Assembly (NCBI GenBank): GCA_050157065.1 | Contig: CP189573.1 | DNA length: 64,000 nt | Strand: one strand, 5' to 3' | From: Avipropionibacterium sp050157065 | GTDB lineage: Bacteria > Actinomycetota > Actinomycetes > Propionibacteriales > Propionibacteriaceae | Part shown: positions 7,041 to 16,323 of the stretch, one piece after another | Layout of the letters: each line of letters starts with the position of its first letter | How positions within the stretch are numbered: the first letter of the stretch is position 1 | The notes under the pieces: model-generated | Database searches by the model: none | What the model was told of the DNA's origin: nothing | What the model saw: the letters and a program-made list of their open reading frames with translations, nothing else | Program-made: the position numbers and the translations under genes

Positions 7041-8909
7041 ATGGACATGAAGGCCTTCCTCGACGCGTGTGCGACGGAGCACGAGACGTGCCCGTTGCCC
7101 CGAACGGGCGCCGACGTGACGCAGTGGCAGGTCGAACGGCGGGCCGAACTCCTCGACACCTGGGGCCTCACCCATCGCCTGGCCGAACGGGACGAAGCGC
7201 CGTCCAGCACCGTCACCGGCACCCTCGACCGGGGCGACCACACGATCGACAAGCTGTGGTTCGAGGCCTCCCCGGGGTTGGTCGTCACCGCCAATCTCTA
7301 CCGCCCGTCGGACCACGCCGACCAGCCACGGCCGGGTGTCATCTACCTGTGCGGTCACCACCCCGAGCAGAAGAGCCACTACCAGGCCCATGCCCGCCAC
7401 TTCGCCCGCCACGGCTACGTCTGCCTGATCATCGACACCCTGCGCAACCCGGAGCTCCCGGGGCACCACCACGGCCTGTACTCGATGGAGGCGTTCAACT
7501 GGGTCAGCCGCGGCTACTCCTCGGCCGCCGCCGAGGCGTGGATGGGGATGCGGGCGTACGACCTGCTCAGCAACCTCGCCGAGGTCGACGGCGATCGGAT
7601 CGGCATCACCGGCCACTCCGGCGGCGGCGCGATCAGCTGGTGGCTGGCCGCCCTGGAGCCACGGATCGCGGCCGTCGTCACGTCGTCGGGCACCGGCGGC
7701 GAACGGTCCCACCTGGTGCACCACACCCTCGACAGCCACTGTGACTGCTACTTCCCGGTGAACCCGGACGCCCGCCCGCTCGCCGAGACCTACGCGTTGG
7801 TGGCACCACGCCCGACACTCGTGCTCGGGCCACTGCGGGACTCGGTGTACGAGGAAGGCTCGGTCCGCGACACCGTCGACCGCCTCGCCGACTGGTATCG
7901 CGGCGAGGCCGGGCAGCCGTGGCCACTCGAGGTGTTCCAGTTCGAGGCGGCGCACATGTACACCCCGGCATCCCGCCGCCGGGCGTTTGCCTGGTTCGAC
8001 GAACACCTGCAGGGCCGACCGGCCACCAACCCGGACGACATCGACGACATCGACGACGACGACCTGCCGCATCCCGAGCTGTACGTCTTCGCCGACGGCA
8101 GCGCGCGGCCGGACCATCGCAACGACACCACCGCCGACTGGCTGACCCGCGGCCCGGCCCGTACGACACCGAATGACCTCGCCGTGCTGGCCGACCGGAT
8201 CCGCCAGCGCTGCTTCGGCTTCGCCGACCTGTCCGCACCGCTCGAGGCGCAGGTCACCCGGCACTACCTGCGCGGAACCGTCGCCCACCGCACGTTCGAC
8301 TTCGTCACCGAGCGCGACTGGCGGATCGGCGGCCAGTTCCGGCGCGAACCTGATCATGACCACTCGGCCGGGGTTGTGACGTTGTTGTCCCGTGACGACG
8401 ACCGCCCCTGGCCGTACCTCTTCACCGAGGAGGACGCCGACGACGTGGTGCTGGCGGTCCGGGGCACCGGCGACACGGCCTGGCATCCGCGCCAGGACTG
8501 GCACCTGCGCCGTGGGGCAGCGCTGCTCGGTCGGCCGCTGGGCGCGATGCGCACCTTCGACGTCCTGCGCGGGCTCCGTGCCGTCCGGGAACTGTTCGGC
8601 CTCACCGACCTGACGCTGCGCGCCACCCGGGAGATGGTCGCCCCGGCCGTCATCGCCACGGCGCTCGACCCGACCGTGACGACCCTGGTCCTGGACCGCG
8701 TTCCCGAGTCGCTGGACCTCACCGACCCGGCAGCCCGCGCCGCCGTCGGTGACACCTTCACCCCCCAGGCCGAGATCGCCCTGCTGCTGCACCACACCGA
8801 TGTCCCCGACCTGCTCGACCTCCTGCGCGATCGCGTGCAGGTGATCCTTCCTCAGACGTCCGGGCACGTGCCCGGCGACCATCCGCAAGAACCCAAGGAG
8901 TTCTCATGA
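7041..8909 (+). CDS. Alpha/beta hydrolase, acetyl(xylan)esterase-like
   Basis: About 622 residues from the ATG at 7041, which is preceded by GGGAG ten bases upstream. The frame is open back to an ATG at 6879, but 6879-6990 contains the operator and has much weaker third-position GC, so the downstream start is preferred. The first half is an alpha/beta hydrolase: VVTANLYRPSDHADQPRPG, GVIYLCGHHPEQKSHYQ, nucleophile elbow GITGHSGGGAISWW, acid region LVLGPLRDSVYEEGS and histidine region FEAAHMYTP. The second half is a less recognisable domain. The protein resembles acetylxylan-esterase-type hydrolases and has no obvious signal peptide. It leads an operon with the solute-binding protein (ATGA overlap) and the lyase, so deacetylation of an imported or surface-bound oligosaccharide is a reasonable inference. 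Confidence 0.8.
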   Translation: MDMKAFLDACATEHETCPLPRTGADVTQWQVERRAELLDTWGLTHRLAERDEAPSSTVTGTLDRGDHTIDKLWFEASPGLVVTANLYRPSDHADQPRPGVIYLCGHHPEQKSHYQAHARHFARHGYVCLIIDTLRNPELPGHHHGLYSMEAFNWVSRGYSSAAAEAWMGMRAYDLLSNLAEVDGDRIGITGHSGGGAISWWLAALEPRIAAVVTSSGTGGERSHLVHHTLDSHCDCYFPVNPDARPLAETYALVAPRPTLVLGPLRDSVYEEGSVRDTVDRLADWYRGEAGQPWPLEVFQFEAAHMYTPASRRRAFAWFDEHLQGRPATNPDDIDDIDDDDLPHPELYVFADGSARPDHRNDTTADWLTRGPARTTPNDLAVLADRIRQRCFGFADLSAPLEAQVTRHYLRGTVAHRTFDFVTERDWRIGGQFRREPDHDHSAGVVTLLSRDDDRPWPYLFTEEDADDVVLAVRGTGDTAWHPRQDWHLRRGAALLGRPLGAMRTFDVLRGLRAVRELFGLTDLTLRATREMVAPAVIATALDPTVTTLVLDRVPESLDLTDPAARAAVGDTFTPQAEIALLLHHTDVPDLLDLLRDRVQVILPQTSGHVPGDHPQEPKEFS

Positions 8910-10525
8910 ATCGCCGCTCGCTGTTGTTGGGATCGTTGTCGCTCACCGCTGCGGCGGCAGGGCTCGCTGCCTGTTCACCCGGCGAGAGCTCCGGTGGCTC
9001 CGGAGGCACCGGTGGACAGGCGGCCGCCGAGGCTCCGGCGTACATCCCGTTCCCGGGTGTCACCCCCGACGGCGAGGCCACCGCCGACGGCGTGATGGCC
9101 ATGTTCAAGACCTTCCCCGCCGAGCGGCCGACGTACGAGACGTCGGTCCCCGAGGGCATCGAGCCGGTCACGATCCTGAGCCAGACCGACGGTGCGGCAC
9201 CACCCGTCCTCGCCGAGAACCGTTACTGGCAAGAGCTCAACAAGCAGCTGGGCACCGAGCTCGACTTCAACATGGTGCCGCTGGCCGACCTGGCCGCCAA
9301 GCAGGCCGTCGCGATCGCCGGCGACGACGGACCCGACCTGATGCAGGTGAAGGGCCGCAAGAGCATCCCGCAGATGTCACAGATGCTGGAGGCGAAGTTC
9401 GCCGACCTGACCGACGAGCTCAGCGGCGACGCGATCAGCAAGTACCCCGGTCTGGCCAACATCCCGACGAACTCCTGGCAGGCGGTGATGTTCAACGGCC
9501 GGATCATGGGCGTACCGCAGCACACCGGCGCGGTGGGCGACATCCTGTTCACCCGCGGTGACGTGTTCGACGAGCTCGGCGTCTCCCCGGCGGTGTCGGA
9601 CGAGAACGAGTTCATCGAACTGTGCAAGGCGTTGACCGAGCCCGGGAAGCGGTGGGCGTTCAACAGCGCCACCACGATCTACCCCTACTTCCGCGAGTGC
9701 CTGGGCGTGGCCTTCGAGTGGGACACCGACGACACCGGCAGGCTCACCTACTACGCCGAGACCGAGGGTGCCCGACAGGCGCTGGAGTTCACCGCCCGGC
9801 TGTGGAAGGAGGGCTACATCCACCCGGACGCCTTCGGTGGCGCGGGGGCGTACGTCGAGTGGTTCGCGAGCGGCACCACGGTGATGAACCGCGGCGGCTT
9901 CCGGTTCGCCGACATCGTGCAGAACGCGAACGCCGAGTCGAACCCGGAGCTGCGGGTCGGGATGATCAAGCCGTTCGGCTTCGCCGGTGCCACCCCGACC
10001 AAGCACCTCACCAACGGCACCGCCGGCATGACGGCGATCAAGAAGGGATCGCCCGAACGCGTCCAGGAACTGCTGTCGGTGTTGAACTTCCTGTCGCCGC
10101 CGTTCGGCACCGAGCAGTCGCTGCTGCGCAACTACGGTGTCGAGGGCGAGCAGTTCGAGTTCGTCGACGGCGAACCGGTCGTCAACGAGAAGGGTGCCGC
10201 CGAGTTGCGGCTCCCGCTCAGCTACACCGCCCGGCCGCCGCAGGTGCTCTACTCCCCCGGACGTCCCGAGTCGGCCCAGGAGCAGTACGACTACCAGGTG
10301 GCCACCGTGCCGACCGGTGTGCTGAACGCCGTCGACTCGTTGTCGTCACAGACCGACGAGCGCACCGGCACCGCCATCTCCCGGGTGCTGAACGACGTCC
10401 GCGACAGCGTGATCCAGGGCCGGGCCACCCTGGCGGACTGGGACGAGGCGGTCGAGAACTGGCGCAAGAGCGGCGGCGACAAGATCCGCGAGGAGTACAC
10501 CGCCGATCGGGACGCCAACCAGTGA
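8906..10525 (+). CDS. Extracellular solute-binding lipoprotein (sugar ABC transporter)
   Basis: A 539-residue lipoprotein. The leader MNRRSLLLGSLSLTAAAAG ends in a lipobox LAAC, with Cys23 as the lipid-anchor residue, followed by a Ser/Gly-rich linker. The mature part fits the family 1 solute-binding proteins associated with LplB/LplC-type permeases: VPEGIEPVTILSQTDGAAPP, DGPDLMQVKGRK, and aromatic-rich segments in the second lobe. Its likely role is capture of an oligosaccharide for the permeases at 14289-16170, which lie on the opposite strand after the lyase. The start overlaps the esterase stop (ATGA) and its stop overlaps the lyase start (GTGA), indicating translational coupling. No ATPase gene is present nearby, so a shared MsmK-type ATPase elsewhere is presumed. 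Confidence 0.92.
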   Translation: MNRRSLLLGSLSLTAAAAGLAACSPGESSGGSGGTGGQAAAEAPAYIPFPGVTPDGEATADGVMAMFKTFPAERPTYETSVPEGIEPVTILSQTDGAAPPVLAENRYWQELNKQLGTELDFNMVPLADLAAKQAVAIAGDDGPDLMQVKGRKSIPQMSQMLEAKFADLTDELSGDAISKYPGLANIPTNSWQAVMFNGRIMGVPQHTGAVGDILFTRGDVFDELGVSPAVSDENEFIELCKALTEPGKRWAFNSATTIYPYFRECLGVAFEWDTDDTGRLTYYAETEGARQALEFTARLWKEGYIHPDAFGGAGAYVEWFASGTTVMNRGGFRFADIVQNANAESNPELRVGMIKPFGFAGATPTKHLTNGTAGMTAIKKGSPERVQELLSVLNFLSPPFGTEQSLLRNYGVEGEQFEFVDGEPVVNEKGAAELRLPLSYTARPPQVLYSPGRPESAQEQYDYQVATVPTGVLNAVDSLSSQTDERTGTAISRVLNDVRDSVIQGRATLADWDEAVENWRKSGGDKIREEYTADRDANQ

Positions 10526-13500
10526 ACGCCTTCACGGTCAGCCGGCGGACCTTGCTGGCCGGTACGGCAGGGCTCGGCGTGGCGGCGGGAGTCGGCGTCG
10601 CCGGTGTCCCGTCGCCCGCCGGCGCGGCCACGCCCGCGCTGCGGTTGTCGGCCGATCGGTGGGCGGTCGCGGCGTCGACCGCCCACGGGCCCGATGCGGA
10701 CGGCCGTCTCCCGGCCGCCGACTGGGCTGCTGCCGACGAGTTGGTCGGCTTCGAGGAGTTCCACTCCGGTGAGTCCGCCCCCGACGTGGGGGTGGCCGTG
10801 CTGGCCGGGCCGTCCCGGCTGCACCTCCGGCTCCGGATCAGCCGACCCGAAGCCGCACGCCCCGACACCGTCGAGCTGCTGTTCCGCTCCCCCGCCTCGC
10901 CGGACCTGTTCCGGCTGATCATCCCGGTCCGCTCGGCCGCCGTCCCGCCGCAGGGCTCCTGGGGCGAGACGACGGTCCGGACGTTCCGGACGATCGTCCC
11001 GGCCGTGACGGACACGGCAGGCGAGTTCACCGCCGAGTTCGGGATCGCCTACAACTCGTTCGGCGGCGCCACCGGCACGGCGGGCCAGGAGTGGGCGTTC
11101 AACGCGATCGGCCTGTACGGCGTCGGGGACCGGCCTTCCTGGGCGTGGACGCCGCTGCGTGGCGCGATGGTCTCCGACACCGGAAAGACCGTGCTCACGG
11201 TGCTGTCACCGCTGCACGAGGAGGACCGGCTGGGGCGGATCTTCCTGCGCTCGCTGCCCTCGGGGTGGGGTGAGCCGTGGCGACCGGACCTGGTCGAGGC
11301 GACCGTGATCGACCGGACTTCGCACAGCATCGTCGTCTCCGCGCCGCCGTGCACGGTGGCCGACGTGGCGCTGGCCTGGGCCGAGCCGCGACAGGAGTGG
11401 TCGCCGATCGGTACGGCACGCCATCGACGCCGCCCGCTGCGGGGCGACGCCAGCGGTCTGACGGTGTACGTGGACCACCCGGCCATGACCGAACCCGGCC
11501 GGCACAGCCTGCAGATCACGCTCACCGGCACGGACGGATCGACCTGGTCGACGATCATCGACCATGATCGGGAGGGCTGGGTGCGGTACGCGGCCGCCAC
11601 CCTGCCCACCGGTGCCGGCGGTGGCACCCGTACGCCGGTGTCGGCGCAGCCGTCGGCCGAAGCCCTTGCCCTGTTGGAGATGGTGCCGGACCGGTCCGGG
11701 ATGTACTTCTGCGGGCTGCCGGAGGATCCGTCGCTGCGTCCCGAACGCGTGTTCACGTTCGATCCGGCCAACCCGTCGGTGCTGACGAGCTCGCACAGTG
11801 CCCTCACGTACCCGAACGAGCAGTACCCGGAGTCGCACTCGATCGAGGTCCCGGTCGGCGACACCACCGTCAACTACCCGTACCACGAGGACGCCGACGG
11901 GCGTCGCTACTTCTTCAGTGCCCACCTGTGGTACCTGAAGCGTCAACACGTACTGATGGCGTTGCCGGAGCTCGCCGAGACCGACCCGGCGGGCACCGCA
12001 CGGATCATCCACGCCTTCGCGCAGGCGTACCGGACCTACGTCCCCACCAACGACTACATCTGGCACAACTACCCGGTGTCGCCGCAGTCGGGGCCGCCGT
12101 ACCCGTCGTGGGGCGGCGTGTGGGCGCGCTGGTCCAAGTCGGAACTGTGGTACCTCGGTGAGCTGGTGCGGGCCTACCTGTTGATCAAGGACACCTCCGC
12201 CTTCGACGACCTGTCCGCCGAGCTGGGCGTCGACGTCGAGCAGTTCGTGATCAACGAGATGTTCGTCCCGTCGACCGCGTTCATCGACACGTTGCCGACC
12301 AGCCACTACAACTACGCCAACTGGACCGGACTGGCGTTGATGGGTCGGGCGATCCCTGATCCTGATCACGTCCACAAGGCGACCGAGCTGCTGAACGAGT
12401 TCGTCGACCAGAACTTCCTGTTCGACGGCTTCCACCTGCTGCAGACGGTGTCGTACCACATCCAGTTGGCCGACGGGACCTTCGGCACGATCGACGCCAT
12501 CGACGGCTGGACCGACCCGACCGGGTACGTGTCGCCGCGGACCGGCCTGCGGCTCGAGGACGCCGACCTGCGGACGACGCTGCCGGTGCTGGCGCAGGTG
12601 GAGCGGCTGCCCGGCCGACTGACCTACCCGAACGGTCGCGCGCTGCCCGTGCAGGACACCTGGCCGTCGCAGCTGCCGGCCGATCCGGAGCTGGGCTCGG
12701 GGACGTGGAACCTGCCGGCGAGCGGGATCGTCCGCCTGGCCCGCCCCGGTGCCGACGGCGCGGACGCGGCCACGGCCTACCTGGAGTTCCATCCCAAGTA
12801 CCTCGGCCACATCCACCAGGACGCACTGAACCTGTGTCTGTGGGACCAGGGCCAGGAACTGCTGCCCGACGTCGGCTACACCCACACCAACTACCGGATG
12901 TGGACGCGGTCGCAGCTGGCGCACAACACCGTCGTCGTCGACGGCGCCGACATGGTCGTCACCGGACAGGCCCAGCACGGCGGGTCGTTGCGGGAGCTGA
13001 TGGTGACCCCGGAGGTGCAGTTCGCCAGTGCCGAGCAGGCCGGCGCGTACGACCAGGTGTCGGAGTACGCCCGCGACCTGCTGATGATCAAGGTGCCGGG
13101 ACGCGACCGCAGCTACTACGTCGACCTGTTCCGGGTGGCCGGTGGTGACCGCCACGAGTACACCCTCAACGGGGACGCGAACGCCGAGTCGACCGCCAGC
13201 ACCGACGTCCAGCTGGAGCACTACGGAGATCACCTGCTGCCACCGGGCGTGGTCGTCACGCCACCGACGAGTGCGACCGACACCGGTGACGCCGAGGGCC
13301 ACTACTACGGCTACATCTACGTCCGCGACGTGAAGCATGGCACCCCGGGGGCGGGGGTGGCGACCGTCGACTTCAGCAGCGCCGAGAGCTTCCCCGGCGA
13401 GCCGTACGGGGCCGGGCTCCGGGTGCACCTGGCGACCGAGGACGGGGACGAGCTGTTCCTCGGCCGGTCGCAGTGCCTGCGGGCCACCCGGCTCGAGGGA

Positions 13501-14214
13501 CGTCCCAGCGACATCAACAGCATCGCCGAGGACGGACCCGGGGTGCCGCGGTACACCATGCCCAAGCTGGTGCTGCGTCGCGAGGGCACGGCACTGAGCA
13601 GTCAGTTCCGGGCGATCATGGAGCCGACGCCGGCCGGTGGGTCCAGTGAGATCGCTGCTGTGCAACGGCTTCCGCTGACCGGATCGGCCGACGCCACGGC
13701 GTGGCGGATCACGTTCACCTCCGGTGCCACGCACCTGGTCCTGCTCAGTCCGACGGGCCAGCCGGTGTCGGCCGGTGGGGCCGAGCTGGTCGGCCGCGGT
13801 GGGGTGGTCCAGCTCGAGGAGGGCCGACAGCCTCGACTGTGGTTGGTCGGTGGCACGTCGCTGCAGTACGACGGCGTGGCGGTCAGCGACGCCGGCGAGT
13901 TGACCGGCGAGTTGGTCGGTGTGCTGCGTACCGCCGGCAGTGACGCGAGCAACGCGCTCGTGGTGTCGGGATCGTTCCCGGCCGACGTGGTGGGCCGGTA
14001 CGCGGTGGTCCACCACCCCGACGGTTCGAGTCACGGCTACCGGATCGAGGGGCACCACACCGACGGATCGACCACCACGTTGGAACTCGGGCCAGCCACG
14101 GAGCCCGGCCTGGCCGGGAACCCGGCCGACGGGTTCGCGTTGGCGTACCACCCCTTCACCTCGTGGGACGGCGCCCATCAGGTGTCGGTGCAGGCGATCG
14201 CCGGCAACGCGTGA
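10522..14214 (+). CDS. Heparinase II/III-like exported protein (first of three)
   Basis: 1230 residues from a GTG at 10522 that overlaps the preceding stop codon. The N-terminus TVSRRTLLAGTAGLGVAAGV is a Tat-type signal. A CBM9-like beta-rich region follows (VAVLAGPSRLHLRLRISRPE). The middle is alpha/alpha-toroid-like (NYPVSPQSGPPYPSW; SHYNYANWTGLALMG; SYH near residue 643). The heparinase II/III beta-sheet domain has HIHQDALNLCLWDQGQELL and HNTVVVDGADM near residue 800, then YYVDLFRVAGGDRHEY. The C-terminal 120 residues form an extra module also present in the 38757 protein. The family contains polysaccharide lyases that cleave uronic-acid polymers by beta-elimination; substrate cannot be read from sequence. 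Gene order suggests the products are deacetylated and imported by the neighbouring proteins. Confidence 0.85.
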   Translation: MNAFTVSRRTLLAGTAGLGVAAGVGVAGVPSPAGAATPALRLSADRWAVAASTAHGPDADGRLPAADWAAADELVGFEEFHSGESAPDVGVAVLAGPSRLHLRLRISRPEAARPDTVELLFRSPASPDLFRLIIPVRSAAVPPQGSWGETTVRTFRTIVPAVTDTAGEFTAEFGIAYNSFGGATGTAGQEWAFNAIGLYGVGDRPSWAWTPLRGAMVSDTGKTVLTVLSPLHEEDRLGRIFLRSLPSGWGEPWRPDLVEATVIDRTSHSIVVSAPPCTVADVALAWAEPRQEWSPIGTARHRRRPLRGDASGLTVYVDHPAMTEPGRHSLQITLTGTDGSTWSTIIDHDREGWVRYAAATLPTGAGGGTRTPVSAQPSAEALALLEMVPDRSGMYFCGLPEDPSLRPERVFTFDPANPSVLTSSHSALTYPNEQYPESHSIEVPVGDTTVNYPYHEDADGRRYFFSAHLWYLKRQHVLMALPELAETDPAGTARIIHAFAQAYRTYVPTNDYIWHNYPVSPQSGPPYPSWGGVWARWSKSELWYLGELVRAYLLIKDTSAFDDLSAELGVDVEQFVINEMFVPSTAFIDTLPTSHYNYANWTGLALMGRAIPDPDHVHKATELLNEFVDQNFLFDGFHLLQTVSYHIQLADGTFGTIDAIDGWTDPTGYVSPRTGLRLEDADLRTTLPVLAQVERLPGRLTYPNGRALPVQDTWPSQLPADPELGSGTWNLPASGIVRLARPGADGADAATAYLEFHPKYLGHIHQDALNLCLWDQGQELLPDVGYTHTNYRMWTRSQLAHNTVVVDGADMVVTGQAQHGGSLRELMVTPEVQFASAEQAGAYDQVSEYARDLLMIKVPGRDRSYYVDLFRVAGGDRHEYTLNGDANAESTASTDVQLEHYGDHLLPPGVVVTPPTSATDTGDAEGHYYGYIYVRDVKHGTPGAGVATVDFSSAESFPGEPYGAGLRVHLATEDGDELFLGRSQCLRATRLEGRPSDINSIAEDGPGVPRYTMPKLVLRREGTALSSQFRAIMEPTPAGGSSEIAAVQRLPLTGSADATAWRITFTSGATHLVLLSPTGQPVSAGGAELVGRGGVVQLEEGRQPRLWLVGGTSLQYDGVAVSDAGELTGELVGVLRTAGSDASNALVVSGSFPADVVGRYAVVHHPDGSSHGYRIEGHHTDGSTTTLELGPATEPGLAGNPADGFALAYHPFTSWDGAHQVSVQAIAGNA

Positions 14215-14223
14215 CGCAGGCCG

Positions 14224-14278
14224 GCGGGTCGGACCGGTTGATCAGCTCGTCCACGAGTTGGTCGACCGGTCCGTCCGC
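14224..14278. terminator. Long imperfect hairpin between convergent operons
   Basis: Arms running from GCGGGTCGGACCGGTTGA on the left to TCGACCGGTCCGTCCGC on the right can pair with few mismatches around a 10-13 base loop. It lies ten bases after the lyase stop and ten before the convergent permease stop, so it probably terminates both. There is no T-tract, as is common in high-GC actinobacteria. Confidence 0.6.
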
Positions 14279-14288
14279 GTTCGGCTGA

Positions 14289-15179
14289 TCAGCCCTTCAC
14301 CGCGCCGATCATCATGCCCTTGGCGAAGTGGCGCTGCAGGAACGGGTAGACGACCACGATCGGCAACATCGACACCACCACGATGGCCATCTGCAGCGCC
14401 TGGGTCGGCGGTGCCGCGATGCCCAGGTCGGTGGCGCCGCTGGCGTCGATCGTGGCGTTGTCCACCACGAAGGTGCGCAGCACCAGCTGGATCGGCCACT
14501 TCTCGTTGTCGTTGAGGTAGAGCATCGCGTTGAAGAAGGCGTTCCAGTACTGCACCGCGCTGAACAGGCCGATCACGGCCACGACCGCCTTCGACAGCGG
14601 CAACACGATGGTGAGGAAGATGCGCCACTCCGAGGCGCCGTCGACCCGGGCGGCGTCGATGATCTCGCCGGGGATCTCCAGGAAGAAGCCGCGCACGATG
14701 ATCACCTGGAAGGCGGTCACGGCCGGCGGCAGGATCAACGACCAGTAGGAGTTGATCAGCCCGAGTTCCTTGATGGTCAGGTAGAGCGGGATCATGCCCG
14801 GAGACAGCAGCATGGTGAGCAGGACGCCGAACAGGATCGGCCGGTGGCCCCAGGAACCGGGTCGGCTCAACGAGTAGGCCAGCGTCGTGGTGGCGGCGAC
14901 CGCGATGAGGGTGCCGACGACGGTGACGCCCAGTGACACCAACAGCGCACGGGGCACCAACTGGCCGGACAACAAGGTGATGTAGGCGTCCAGGGACGGT
15001 GCGGTCGGCCACAGCACGTACCCGCCGGCGTCGGCGATCTGCCGTTGGTCGGCGAGGCTGGTGGCGACCACCATCAGGAACGGGATGATGACCAGGGCCA
15101 CCGCGACGAGCAGCACCACGCCCTTGAGGGCGCGGGCTCCGATACTGGGCTTTTCCATGCCCACGATGTGTTCAGCCAC
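14289..15179 (-). CDS. Carbohydrate ABC transporter permease (MalG/LplC type)
   Basis: A 296-residue inner-membrane permease (ATG at 15179, alternative at 15158) with about six transmembrane helices, beginning GVVLLVAVALVIIPFLMVVA. The EAA loop that docks the ATPase reads EIIDAARVDGASEWRIFLTI, with the conserved glycine. The C-terminus LQRHFAKGMMIGAVKG is typical of LplC/YtcP-like permeases. It is the second gene of a two-gene unit, overlapping the upstream permease by eight bases. Together with the lipoprotein at 8906 it should import oligosaccharides. Proteins of this subfamily commonly serve uronate or complex glycan oligosaccharides, though the substrate here is not determined. Confidence 0.93.
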   Translation of the reverse strand: MAEHIVGMEKPSIGARALKGVVLLVAVALVIIPFLMVVATSLADQRQIADAGGYVLWPTAPSLDAYITLLSGQLVPRALLVSLGVTVVGTLIAVAATTTLAYSLSRPGSWGHRPILFGVLLTMLLSPGMIPLYLTIKELGLINSYWSLILPPAVTAFQVIIVRGFFLEIPGEIIDAARVDGASEWRIFLTIVLPLSKAVVAVIGLFSAVQYWNAFFNAMLYLNDNEKWPIQLVLRTFVVDNATIDASGATDLGIAAPPTQALQMAIVVVSMLPIVVVYPFLQRHFAKGMMIGAVKG

Positions 15180-16170
15180 GTGTGTACAGCCCCGATTCCC
15201 CCATGGCGTGCGCCAACCGGTTGGCGCCCAGGATCAAGATGATGCCGACGGCTGCCTTGACCAGGCCGACCGCCGTGGCGACGCCCCAGGCGCCGCCGAT
15301 GATGCCGTTGTTGTAGACGTAGGTGTCGAGCACCTCGGAGGCGACCAGTCCCACGGCCGGCTGCTGCAGGATGATCTGCTCGAAGCCGACGGTCAACGCG
15401 TCACCGAGGCGGAGGATCAGCAGCAGCACCGCCACCCCGCGGATGGCCGGCAGGGTGACGTGCCACATCTGACGCATCCGCGAGGCCCCGTCCACCGAGG
15501 CCGCCTCGTACAGCGATGCGTCGACCCGGCTCAGTGCGGCCAGGAAGATGATGGTGCCCCAGCCGGCGTCCTTCCAGATCACCTGCGCCGAGATCAACGG
15601 GATGAACAGGTCGGGGTTGCCGATCAGCTGCAGGGTGGGCAGGCCCAGGTCACGCAGTCCGGTGTTCACCAACCCGGCCGATCCCAACAGGTGTTGGAAG
15701 ATCGCCACGATCACGACCCAGGACAGGAAGTGCGGGAGGTAGAGCACCGACTGGACGACGCGCTTGATGTTCTCGCTGAGCAGGGAGTTCAGCAGCAGCG
15801 CCAACGCGATCGGGACCGGGAAGGCGATCACGATCTGGATCAGCGAGATGATCAAGGTGTTCTTGAGGGCGTTCATCAGCAACGGGTCGCCGTTGAAGAT
15901 CACCCGGAAGTTCTCCAGGCCGACCCACGGGGAGTCGAGGATGCCGATGTAGGGCTGGTAGTCCTTGAAGGCGATGATCGTGCCCAGCAGCGGGAGGTAC
16001 TGGAACACCAGCAGCAGCACCATCCCCGGCAGGCCGATCAGCACCAGGAAGCGGTCCCGCTTGAACCGTCGCCACCCCATGGCCCAGTGACCGGGGGTGT
16101 GATCGCCGGGTGGGATCGTCGGTGCCGGGTCGGTCGTCGCGACCACCGCGTCCTCCTGGAGTGTTGCCAT
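15172..16170 (-). CDS. Carbohydrate ABC transporter permease (UgpA/LplB type)
   Basis: 332 residues from the ATG at 16170, preceded by a GGAGGA ribosome site. About six transmembrane segments start at FLVLIGLPGMVLLLVFQYLP, followed by the LplB-like TIIAFKDYQPYIGI and an EAA loop YEAASVDGASRMRQMWHVTL. It is the first gene of the permease unit and pairs with the product of 14289-15179. Two copies of the palindrome found upstream of the esterase operon lie in its leader region (16204-16343). This links its expression to that operon even though the two are on opposite strands. Confidence 0.93.
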   Translation of the reverse strand: MATLQEDAVVATTDPAPTIPPGDHTPGHWAMGWRRFKRDRFLVLIGLPGMVLLLVFQYLPLLGTIIAFKDYQPYIGILDSPWVGLENFRVIFNGDPLLMNALKNTLIISLIQIVIAFPVPIALALLLNSLLSENIKRVVQSVLYLPHFLSWVVIVAIFQHLLGSAGLVNTGLRDLGLPTLQLIGNPDLFIPLISAQVIWKDAGWGTIIFLAALSRVDASLYEAASVDGASRMRQMWHVTLPAIRGVAVLLLILRLGDALTVGFEQIILQQPAVGLVASEVLDTYVYNNGIIGGAWGVATAVGLVKAAVGIILILGANRLAHAMGESGLYTRG

Positions 16171-16203
16171 GGGCTCGGCTCGTCCTCCTGCTCCAAGAAC
16201 CTG

Positions 16204-16223
16204 ATGGTTGCCATTGTGTCCAG
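16204..16223. promoter_or_regulatory. Degenerate operator copy upstream of permease unit
   Basis: Matches the 20-base palindrome at 16324-16343 at 16 of 20 positions; the right half (CATTGTGTCCA) is intact while the left arm is degenerate. Its centre is 120 bases from the perfect copy, which would permit cooperative binding or looping. Confidence 0.6.
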
Positions 16224-16323
16224 CTCGTCTGCTCACGACTGCACGCCAGTGTCGCCAATCAAAGGCAGGGCCGTCGATATACACGGGGAACAACGTCACG
16301 GTTCCGTTACAGGCTGGGACATC

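Noticed and set aside
6753..8888. A 711-codon open frame on the minus strand opposite the esterase
   Set aside because: It mirrors the high-GC coding frame of the hydrolase, has no recognisable domains and consists of Val/Gly/Arg-rich shadow translation.
11206..14178. A 990-codon open frame opposite the first heparinase-like gene
   Set aside because: It is the complement of a strongly biased gene; no motifs and no RBS.
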